From Saprospiraceae bacterium (GTDB lineage Bacteria; Bacteroidota; Bacteroidia; Chitinophagales; Saprospiraceae), in NCBI GenBank assembly GCA_028285545.1, contig JANQPA010000049.1, positions 1 to 32,111 of the forward strand: a stretch of DNA of 32,111 bases, in the 5' to 3' direction. Below are positions 1 to 6,444 of the stretch, piece by piece; the stretch's first letter is position 1; each line of letters opens with the position of its first letter. The notes below the pieces were generated by a model. That model had not been told where the DNA came from. It did not search any database and saw only the letters and a list, made by a program, of their open reading frames with translations. A program made the position numbers and the translations under genes.

Positions 1-154
1 GCTGTTTAAATTTAATACTTCTGTTAATATGAGGCTGTTTTCCAGCTATATTTCGTTCCCAAAATACTCATTTAGCACTGCTAAACTCTGTTTTTGGGGT
101 CTCATCTAGCAGAAAAACAGCCTCATATTATTCAAAAAACTAAATTTAAACAGC
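1..154. repeat. 154-bp imperfect palindrome (foldback element)
   Basis: The segment folds on itself. Bases 1-14 (gctgtttaaattta) are the exact reverse complement of 141-154. Bases 25-41 (taatatgaggctgtttt) are the exact reverse complement of 114-130. The centre, 71-77 and 79-85, pairs as tttagca/tgctaaa around one base. The stretches between are only partly paired. It encodes no protein and lies just downstream of the stress-protein operon that ends at 175. It could be a MITE-like foldback element or an elaborate 3' hairpin. The left flank is cut by the window edge, so a target-site duplication cannot be tested. Confidence 0.7.
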
Positions 155-174
155 TTCTGAGAGAGGAAGTAAGG

Positions 175-1218
175 TTAAAGGATTTTATCTAAATATTTCT
201 TTTCCATTGTTAAATAATATCTTTTCATTAACCTAAAGTAAGATCTAATCTCGTAGAGCTGATTATCTGTTAACCCACCCTCATTTTCAAGCTGGATGCC
301 TGCTAAAGCTAGCACTTTGAGGCGCACATTAGCTCGAAACAATTTGTAGTATTGAAAAATGCCCTCGTCTTCAGCCAATGGCATGCAAGAATAAATGGAC
401 AAATAGGATTTTAAGAATTCCCGAGATAAGTCCTCCTTATTCTTGTGATCCAGATCCATACAAAAAAAGGCAATATCACTGAGTACGTCAATTTGGCGGT
501 GATCGTCGTCAAATTCAATACAGTCAAAAATGATGGGGTTTTCCATCAAGAATATGTTTCTTGCGTGCAAATCCCCGTGCCCATCAATAATAAAGCCCAG
601 CTCCGCTCTTTCTTTAAATCGTCGACTATGCTGTTTGGTAAAAGAGCTTGAAAATTGAATTATTTCCTGAATTAATGTTTCTGATTCTTTACCGAGGTAC
701 TGGCCAATAAAGGCCTGTGTAGATATTAGATCTGCAAACTTTAGATGAATACTTTTTGCATAATCTCCTAGAGGAAATATTTGATCTGTGCGTTGATGAA
801 AATCTGCGATCTGGATAGCTATCTTTCTGACATCTTCAGTTGTTACCTGATTTTTATTCAGCAAAATGTCCATCTGCCGATGATGATCCATTTTTCTCAT
901 ATAAACAACATAATCAACAATTGTCCCCTCTGCAGCACCAATTGAAAACCGCCCCCCCTGTTCTTTAATAGGCAGTACTCCCAAATACATGTTTGGCGCC
1001 AGCCGTTTGTTAAGCAGGTATTCTCTTTGACAGAAATGATGACGACTTTCAAGAGTTGAAAAATCCAGAAAGGAAAAGGTAATGGGCTTTTTGATTTTGT
1101 AGGCAAATTGATCTGTAAGAATAACCCAAGAGATATGAGTTTCAATCAATTCAACAGAGGTAGGAGCATCAGGAAAGCCTTTTTGGTGAATAAGTTGTTG
1201 GATTTCTGAAATTTTCAT
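175..1218 (-). CDS. Aminoglycoside-phosphotransferase-like kinase (COG2187 type)
   Basis: This 347-residue protein has the protein-kinase-like fold of the APH family. The catalytic loop reads HGDLHARN near residues 213-220, and it is followed by IFDCIEFDD, which supplies the metal-binding Asp. The N-terminal part (DQFAYKIKKP, near residues 36-45) fits the nucleotide-binding Lys region. It resembles the N-terminal half of bifunctional proteins that join this domain to a small P-loop kinase. Here that second half is the adjacent gene, and its stop codon overlaps this start by 4 bases (1215-1218), which indicates translational coupling. The true substrate of this family is not established, and antibiotic resistance should not be assumed. 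Membership in the fold is secure; function is not. Confidence 0.85.
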   Translation of the reverse strand: MKISEIQQLIHQKGFPDAPTSVELIETHISWVILTDQFAYKIKKPITFSFLDFSTLESRHHFCQREYLLNKRLAPNMYLGVLPIKEQGGRFSIGAAEGTIVDYVVYMRKMDHHRQMDILLNKNQVTTEDVRKIAIQIADFHQRTDQIFPLGDYAKSIHLKFADLISTQAFIGQYLGKESETLIQEIIQFSSSFTKQHSRRFKERAELGFIIDGHGDLHARNIFLMENPIIFDCIEFDDDHRQIDVLSDIAFFCMDLDHKNKEDLSREFLKSYLSIYSCMPLAEDEGIFQYYKLFRANVRLKVLALAGIQLENEGGLTDNQLYEIRSYFRLMKRYYLTMEKKYLDKIL

Positions 1219-1721
1219 TTGGGAAAAGAATAATAAGTCATTGTACTTTCAACCATTTCTTCAACAGATAATAGGTCGGATTGCAAGGTAAGATGTTCCC
1301 CTTCAATCGGCTCAAAAGCTTCTTTAATTTTTAGATAAACTTCATAATCAGCCTCACTAAATTCCCTTTTTTGACTTACCCTTTCTTTAATAATTGGCTC
1401 GTCTGCTTTTATTTCCACCCAGAAAATTGAACAGTTTAACTCTTCTGCCAAATCTACAAAAGGTTCTCTTAGTTCTTTCCTAAAAAAAGTCCCATCTACT
1501 ACAACTGGAAGGCCTCTTTTCAAACAAGATTGGGTGTGCTTAAATAAGGCTTCATAAATCATTCTTTTAGAAGCTTCATCGTATTGGCCTCGCATATTCA
1601 ATTGATCTCGGATGATATCCGTATTAAAATGCCGTCCACCGATTGAATCCGCAAGCGTTTTGGCATAGGTTGTCTTACCAGTACCTGGTAATCCAGTAAC
1701 CATAATTAACATACTGCACAT
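1215..1721 (-). CDS. P-loop kinase of the AAA_33 / COG0645 type
   Basis: This 168-residue protein carries a Walker A motif, GLPGTGKTTY, at residues 10-19 and a plausible catalytic segment VVVDGTFF near residues 93-100. Its size and motif order fit small predicted ATP-dependent kinases of the zeta-toxin/gluconate-kinase superfamily. In many other bacteria this domain is fused to the C-terminus of the APH-like domain encoded by the next gene; here the two are separate and overlap by 4 bases. Its start lies 2 bases after the stress-protein stop codon. The Met codons at positions 4 and 7 are alternative starts. The substrate is unknown. Confidence 0.85.
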   Translation of the reverse strand: MCSMLIMVTGLPGTGKTTYAKTLADSIGGRHFNTDIIRDQLNMRGQYDEASKRMIYEALFKHTQSCLKRGLPVVVDGTFFRKELREPFVDLAEELNCSIFWVEIKADEPIIKERVSQKREFSEADYEVYLKIKEAFEPIEGEHLTLQSDLLSVEEMVESTMTYYSFPK

Positions 1722-1723
1722 GT

Positions 1724-2614
1724 TTATCTGATGATAAAAATAGGTTTATCTGAGTTTTTATTTAAAAACCGCTCAGTCACACTGCCAAAGAAAAAGCTAT
1801 TGATGGCAGAATGCCCCTGAGCTCCCATGATAACTAGATCTACATTTTCTTTTTCAACATAGTCAGATAAATGTTCGGCTGTGTTATTAAACATATTTTC
1901 CACAAATACAGGTAAGATCTTGGCCATTCCCCAGTCATTTTTGTTTACAAATTCATTATATGCCTTTTTGGCTGAGTCTTCCAACATTTTAATAAATCCT
2001 GTATTCTCTGTTGGGCGCATATAATAATCGGCAGGTGGTAAATCAATAATATGTACTGCGTGAATATCGACTTTTTCAGAGGATCTTTTTTGGATATCTA
2101 AGGCTACTTTAAGAGCTCTTGCTGAATTTTCTGAAAAATCTAAAGGCACCAAAATTTTATGAATGGAACTGGCAGAATTTTCTGGAACAAATAAGATATT
2201 TGATTTTGCGTGTCTGGCCACCCTTTTGGTTGTAATACCACTTCCTTTACTTTCTTGTTTGCGCCCCACCACTAACAAGCCAATTTCCTTTATACCAGCC
2301 CAATGAATTAATTTCTGATAGGGCTGTCCTTCGACAACTTCAATATCAAAATCCATATTCTTTTCCTCTCCAAAGGTGCCTTCTATATCCAGCTGGATTT
2401 TATTTTCAATTTTTTCGTCCACGGGATATTCTGTAGAGAATAATTTATGAAATTCAATATCCGTATTTCTTGGGAGGGAAACATCTGGCATTATGTGAAT
2501 GAAATAAGTCTTTTTTATATTGATAAGATCGCTGATTAGCTTAATATATTTCATTACCTGTACATCCATTTCAGACAGGTCACAGGCAATCATCACTCTA
2601 TTAAATGTGTTCAT
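1724..2614 (-). CDS. Tandem universal stress protein (two UspA domains)
   Basis: The 296-residue product contains two Usp domains, about 1-145 and 150-296. The second begins ILVPLDFSENSARAL and ends with the ATP-binding signature GAQGHSAINSFFFGS (G-x2-G-x9-G-S). The first domain starts VMIACDLSE, but its equivalent glycine motif is degenerate, so only the C-terminal domain probably binds ATP. It is a cytoplasmic stress or energy-status protein. As first gene of the three-gene operon with the two kinases it suggests that the kinases also act in stress or starvation. Upstream (2615-2665) is a short AT-rich leader. Confidence 0.9.
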   Translation of the reverse strand: MNTFNRVMIACDLSEMDVQVMKYIKLISDLINIKKTYFIHIMPDVSLPRNTDIEFHKLFSTEYPVDEKIENKIQLDIEGTFGEEKNMDFDIEVVEGQPYQKLIHWAGIKEIGLLVVGRKQESKGSGITTKRVARHAKSNILFVPENSASSIHKILVPLDFSENSARALKVALDIQKRSSEKVDIHAVHIIDLPPADYYMRPTENTGFIKMLEDSAKKAYNEFVNKNDWGMAKILPVFVENMFNNTAEHLSDYVEKENVDLVIMGAQGHSAINSFFFGSVTERFLNKNSDKPIFIIR

Positions 2615-2665
2615 TATACTTGGTTTATTGAAAATTAATCAATTTGTCGGTTCTTTTCACAAAAA

Positions 2666-2725
2666 AGAGTCATCCAAAAAAGTTATAATCCCATGAACTT
2701 ACTACCAAGTATGTTGGATGACTCT
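2666..2725. repeat. Inverted repeat with 12-bp arms
   Basis: agagtcatccaa at 2666-2677 is the exact reverse complement of ttggatgactct at 2714-2725, with 36 bases between. It lies upstream of the Usp operon. The spacer is long for an intrinsic terminator, so it may be a remnant of a small repeat element or a protein-binding pair. Confidence 0.5.
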
Positions 2726-2905
2726 ACAATATGAGGGGTTTACGTATCTTCTACAGTTTGATTAGAGTTTTCTTCTATTATCAATATATCTTTCAGAGGC
2801 TTTGCATTCACTATGGAAAGTCATTTATGTGGGCTGATTTTTGTCAGTAAAAGGTTGGGGTAACTGTATTGTCCACTACAGGCAGGGCTCTTAATTTTCT
2901 CCGGC

Positions 2906-2925
2906 AAAAATGCTTCGTAGAAGCA
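2906..2925 (-). terminator. Probable hemN intrinsic terminator
   Basis: Read on the minus strand, TGCTTC, a three-base loop and GAAGCA (2925 to 2911) are followed by TTTTTG. The stem is only 6 bp but the layout is that of an intrinsic terminator about 55 bases after the hemN stop. Confidence 0.55.
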
Positions 2926-2978
2926 AAATATTTTATTCCACTTTCCCATTTCCACCTTCCACCTTCCGCTTTCCCCCT

Positions 2979-4334
2979 TCACACCACTTGGCTAAACAAC
3001 TGCCCTTCCGGCTTTCGTCTCCAATAGCGGGCATCGAGTGCCATACAGATGTTTCGAATAAAGGGCAAGCCTTTGGGAGTAACTTTTAATTGGAAAGGAT
3101 TGAGTTCAATCAGGCCATCTTTTTCAAATTCGTCCATTCTTTGTAAACCTTCATACAAACTATCACATACGTCTGATGGATCTTCCCAGCTTGTTTGCAG
3201 TCGGCACATTAGATTTAGAATGTGAGATCGAAGGATTTCATCTTCCTGGTTTAGCAGATGGCCTCTGGTAATGGGCCATTCACCATTATTGATTTTGGCA
3301 GAATAATCTTCAATTTTTTTCTCGTTTTGGATATAAGCATCCCAGCTATCACTTATTGAAGAAGCACCAAGGGCAATACACAATCGAGTATAGAAAGGAG
3401 TATACCCCATAAAGTTGCGATGTAAACTTCCGTCCTCCATCGCTTTATAAAGGCTGTCTGATTTTAAGGCAAAATGATCCATTCCAATTTCAACATATCC
3501 TTCTTTTTCCAATAATTCGCAACCCAGTTCATAGAGGGCTCGTTTTTCGGCTCCGGTTGGAAGGTCTGCCTCCGAATAAGCTCTTTGACTGGGTTTGATC
3601 CATGGCACATGAGCATAGCTGTAAAAGGCCAAACGATCCGGTCGTAAAGTTTTTAGCCTTGCTATATTTTCCCGAATATGATCTTTAGTTTGCAGAGGAA
3701 GTCCAAAAATAAGATCATAATTAATAGATTCGTAGCCCAATTCCCTTGCTTGCCGAGTTACTCTTTCTATCTGCTCATCGGTTTGGTGACGGTTGATAAT
3801 CTTAAGAATTTCGGGAGCAAAATCCTGAACACCAATACTCAGACGTGAAAAACCTAGTTCCTTCAAAACTTTCAAATGCTCAAAGGATGTTGATGCTGGA
3901 TGTGCTTCAAAACCAAATTCATAATGACTTGGAAGTTTTGCACTACTCAATATGCCTTCAATTAATCGTTTCAGTTCACTGGGTGCAAAGAAGGTGGGCG
4001 TTCCGCCTCCTAAATGTAATTCACGAATAACCGGTGGAGAGGGCAGCAAATCCACATACATTTGCCATTCTTTCAAAACCGTATTAACATAAGGAGCTTC
4101 AACTCCGTGGTTTTTGGTAATCCTCTTATTGCAGCCACAATAAGTACAGAGTTGTTCACAAAAAGGCAGGTGAATATACAGGCTTATTTCATTGCAAGAC
4201 TGAAAAGCCTTTTCCACCCTTAGGGTCCATTCTTCCGAAAGGGGAGCTTCCTTTTGCCAGTAAGGTACAGTAGGATAACTGGTATACCTGGGCGCGGCGA
4301 TATTGTATTTTTTTAAGAGAGAACTGGATTTCAT
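2979..4334 (-). CDS. hemN: Oxygen-independent coproporphyrinogen III oxidase
   Basis: This 451-residue radical SAM enzyme converts coproporphyrinogen III to protoporphyrinogen IX without oxygen, a late haem step in the cytoplasm. The N-terminus has RYTSYPTVPYW (residues 16-26), typical of HemN. The iron-sulfur/SAM motif CEQLCTYCGC (residues 59-68) gives the HemN pattern CxxxCxxCxC with all four Cys. LHLGGGTPTFF follows, then the C-terminal HemN domain. The length matches bacterial HemN rather than the shorter HemW-like paralogues. The start is chosen because MKSSSLLKKYN precedes the conserved motif at the usual distance. It stands alone, with a possible FNR-type operator 92 bases upstream and a terminator downstream, which fits anaerobic or microaerobic control. 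Confidence 0.95.
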   Translation of the reverse strand: MKSSSLLKKYNIAAPRYTSYPTVPYWQKEAPLSEEWTLRVEKAFQSCNEISLYIHLPFCEQLCTYCGCNKRITKNHGVEAPYVNTVLKEWQMYVDLLPSPPVIRELHLGGGTPTFFAPSELKRLIEGILSSAKLPSHYEFGFEAHPASTSFEHLKVLKELGFSRLSIGVQDFAPEILKIINRHQTDEQIERVTRQARELGYESINYDLIFGLPLQTKDHIRENIARLKTLRPDRLAFYSYAHVPWIKPSQRAYSEADLPTGAEKRALYELGCELLEKEGYVEIGMDHFALKSDSLYKAMEDGSLHRNFMGYTPFYTRLCIALGASSISDSWDAYIQNEKKIEDYSAKINNGEWPITRGHLLNQEDEILRSHILNLMCRLQTSWEDPSDVCDSLYEGLQRMDEFEKDGLIELNPFQLKVTPKGLPFIRNICMALDARYWRRKPEGQLFSQVV

Positions 4335-4419
4335 ATTTTTTGCTTTTGCGAATGATAATTACAAGAGCAAATGTACCAGGCAGCCTCAAAGCTTCCAATG
4401 ACAGTCCTCAGAAGCAACC

Positions 4420-4433
4420 TTGACAAAAGTCAT
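4420..4433. promoter_or_regulatory. Candidate FNR/CRP-type operator of hemN
   Basis: TTGACAAAAGTCAT is a near-perfect dyad TTGAC-N4-GTCA(t), close to the FNR/Anr-type consensus TTGAT-N4-ATCAA. Its centre is 92 bases before the hemN ATG. On the minus strand a weak match to the Bacteroidota -7 element (AAGCTTTG, 4394-4387; consensus TAnnTTTG) lies about 35 bases downstream, a spacing that suits activation. It is predicted from sequence only. Confidence 0.45.
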
Positions 4434-4531
4434 TATTTTAAAAAAAAATATTACAAAGGGAACTATTTTATTGCTTTTTGACGTTAATTAAATATAGCTA
4501 AAGAACATCTATTCCAAGACTTGAAAAAATA

Positions 4532-4543
4532 CACTTTAAAGTG
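4532..4543. promoter_or_regulatory. 12-bp palindrome, possible operator
   Basis: cactttaaagtg is a perfect palindrome in the divergent region between hemN and the small coiled-coil gene. A palindrome this short can occur by chance, so an operator role is only a suggestion. Confidence 0.2.
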
Positions 4544-4819
4544 GACAAGAATTGAAAATTACCGTAACTTAGTAAGCATAAATCACACATGACTCAGTGC
4601 CTTTTGCCCGAAACATTTTGAGGAAACAATAAAAGCTTTGAGTATCCCCCACTTTACTTACCAAAATCAGTGTTAATACCCTACTCATCAAAAGGATGAT
4701 GAATGTAACCATAAGCATCACACATATTGGTTGCCTATACTCTGTATAATTCGAGTTTACGATATTGTATTGCTGGAAGTAGTTTTTACCCATTTCATAT
4801 CAACCAAAACCGAAAGAAA

Positions 4820-5113
4820 ATGATGACTGCTCGCTCCAGAAAAACCTTAATCAAACAGATTAACGCTCTCAAAGAACAAATCAAAAGTTTGGAAAATCAG
4901 ATCATCCAAACAGAAATAATTATTCACGGATACAATAAAAGATTAGCTTATCACGATAAGTTTAAGGAATCCGGCTTCCGTAAAGTTACCAAACAACAAA
5001 TACGAAAGGAAGTCGTCCACCTCAATGATGCTAAATTTCAGCTTATTGAAAATTTGCTGGAAAAAAGACAATCCCTAAGCACCCTTCGCGAGGGGAATTT
5101 GAGAGTGGCCTAA
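4820..5113 (+). CDS. Small coiled-coil protein, function unknown
   Basis: From the ATG at 4820 the product has 97 residues, starting MMTARSRKTLIKQ. An open frame continues upstream, but those residues (YTLYNSS...) look like translated promoter sequence, so the inner start is preferred; ATG 4823 is equally possible. Residues about 8-40 form a strong heptad pattern (INALKEQIKSLENQI) and a second helix spans about 60-90. The protein is basic, without signal peptide or membrane segment. It lies upstream of another coiled-coil gene, but the 387-base gap and its own direction suggest a separate transcript. No family was recognised. Confidence 0.6.
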   Translation: MMTARSRKTLIKQINALKEQIKSLENQIIQTEIIIHGYNKRLAYHDKFKESGFRKVTKQQIRKEVVHLNDAKFQLIENLLEKRQSLSTLREGNLRVA

Positions 5114-5500
5114 ACACGCAATTAACGAACACGTTTTCTTGACCGTTTCCTTACGCATAGGTGAAGAGTAGGATCAACCATGGGATGTTCAATCTTATAT
5201 TCTTACTCTTTCACCATGCTTTATTTTTGGAGTGTTCATGTGTTCACATTAGGGATTGCAGTATTGATAAGGATAGTTGTTTATTGGTGCTTTTTTCTCA
5301 CGCAAATCTCGCTAATTCCGCCGATTAATTTTACATATCAAATCATTATAATATTATAGAATCGTAATATTAAGAATCTACACATTTTCAAATCTGCAAA
5401 TCCTCACATCATAATCGCAGCATCAAATAATTGCCTTTAAATTTGTACTTTGCAAGGTCTGTACACCATAATGCTATTGCTGACAGCAATTTTAGAGAAA
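5114..5500. other. Intergenic region upstream of the coiled-coil/LRR operon
   Basis: No gene is seen. It includes an imperfect inverted repeat near 5160-5213 (ggtgaagagtaggat with attcttactctttcacc), likely the terminator zone of the small coiled-coil gene, and a copy of a dispersed repeat at 5231-5333. Just before the next gene, TACTTTGC at 5446-5453 partly resembles a Bacteroidota -7 element. Confidence 0.5.
5231..5333 (+). repeat. Dispersed intergenic repeat, copy A
   Basis: It aligns over about 100 bases, with a few gaps, to 10201-10305. Shared blocks in the same order are agtgttca, aggga, tattga, tgtttattg, cttttttctca and gcaaatctc. The end holds a degenerate repeat of about 9 bases (cgcaaatct/cgctaattc/cgccgatta). 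No coding potential is shared, so this is a repeat family scattered in intergenic DNA. Confidence 0.6.
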
Positions 5501-6442
5501 ATGAATCTGCAAGAGGAACTCCGTCAAACTATAGAGGAATACGAAAGTATCAAACTGGCGCGATCTTATTTCGAAAATTTGATCACCAGAATAGATTTGA
5601 TTAGAAAGGAGCAACTCTTTTTAGAGGATATCATTGATCGAAACTCAGGTGATATTGCCAAACTTGAAGGTTTTTCATTAAAAGGTTTATTTTATGAATT
5701 GCTGGGTGACAAGGAGTCTCAATTAGAAAAAGCCAAACAGGCCTACCTGCAAAATATCCTTAAGTACCGCGAGCTTAAACGCAGATTAGAATTATCCTAT
5801 TACGAAAAAGGAATTCTTGAAAAGAAAGTGGCTCGTTTTGATGAGGTTTCACTGCGATTGAATGCCCTGGTGAAAACCCGTGAAAACCTCCTTGATCAAA
5901 CGGAACCCCGATTGCGGAAGGAAATTAAAGCCCTAAATGATAAAATTGAATTAAAAATCCGGCGTAAAGCTAAGCTTCAGGAGGCCAATAATTTAGCTTA
6001 TAAATTGGTGGAATACCTGGGCAAAATGATCGACCTTCTAAATCAAACTTGGGTTTGGGGAAGCATCAGCTGGCTTTCACTCCCCAAAACTCGAAAACAA
6101 TCTAGTATTGATCGAGCGCAGGAATTATTGTATAAAAGTAAACAACTGCTAATCAGATTGGAAGATGAATTGGAGCAACTGGAAAAATTTGCTCCAACTG
6201 ATGATCCAGCCTTTCAACTCACCCTTTCCAAACGTTTTTCTGAAATTTATATCGAAAATCTAATTTTGGATTGGATATTAAGGGGTAGAATTCGAAATGC
6301 CAAAACCAGTATTGCCAATACACGTGATAAGATTAAGTTATTACAGTTTGCCTTCAAAAAAGAAAGTAGGGACATTGACAATTACATCCAACAACTGGAG
6401 AAACAAAAGAAACAACTCATCCTTAATAAAAAAAGTAACTAG
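5501..6442 (+). CDS. Coiled-coil protein paired with an LRR protein
   Basis: From ATG 5501 the product has 313 residues (MNLQEELRQTIEEYES...). An upstream TTG at 5450 falls inside a promoter-like sequence and is unlikely to be the start; ATG 5471 is an alternative. Most of the chain is predicted helical with long heptad stretches, broken by GFSLKGLFYELLGDKE near residue 55-70, a segment that recalls a widespread uncharacterised coiled-coil family. A Trp-rich island, NQTWVWGSISWLSLP, lies near residue 180. There is no signal peptide or membrane helix, so it is probably cytoplasmic. Only 2 bases separate its stop from the LRR gene, which implies co-translation and probably a physical complex. 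Confidence 0.7.
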   Translation: MNLQEELRQTIEEYESIKLARSYFENLITRIDLIRKEQLFLEDIIDRNSGDIAKLEGFSLKGLFYELLGDKESQLEKAKQAYLQNILKYRELKRRLELSYYEKGILEKKVARFDEVSLRLNALVKTRENLLDQTEPRLRKEIKALNDKIELKIRRKAKLQEANNLAYKLVEYLGKMIDLLNQTWVWGSISWLSLPKTRKQSSIDRAQELLYKSKQLLIRLEDELEQLEKFAPTDDPAFQLTLSKRFSEIYIENLILDWILRGRIRNAKTSIANTRDKIKLLQFAFKKESRDIDNYIQQLEKQKKQLILNKKSN

Positions 6443-6444
6443 CT

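Larger units (their letters stand above)
2615..2978. other. Intergenic region between hemN and the Usp operon
   Basis: No convincing gene is present. It holds an inverted repeat with 12-base arms (2666-2677 and 2714-2725), the probable hemN terminator (2906-2925), and a polypyrimidine stretch (2941-2980) with repeated ttccacc units that directly follows the hemN stop. The section 2730-2880 shows nothing that I can name. Confidence 0.6.
4335..4819. other. Divergent intergenic region hemN / small coiled-coil gene
   Basis: No credible gene. It contains the FNR-like site at 4420-4433, the 12-bp perfect palindrome cactttaaagtg at 4532-4543, and otherwise AT-rich DNA that should carry promoters for both divergent genes. 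Short reading frames here lack any recognisable protein features. Confidence 0.55.

Noticed and set aside
175-1218. Aminoglycoside resistance gene
   Set aside because: The catalytic loop is shared by the whole kinase fold, and the operon with a stress protein and P-loop kinase fits the uncharacterised COG2187 type, not a resistance enzyme.
2628-2642. FNR-like dyad ttgaaaattaatcaa upstream of the Usp operon
   Set aside because: The half-sites are one base too far apart for the consensus, and the sequence is too AT-rich to be convincing.
4569-4793. 74-codon minus-strand open frame in the hemN upstream region
   Set aside because: The predicted product has no recognisable domain, and the region is expected to hold promoters.
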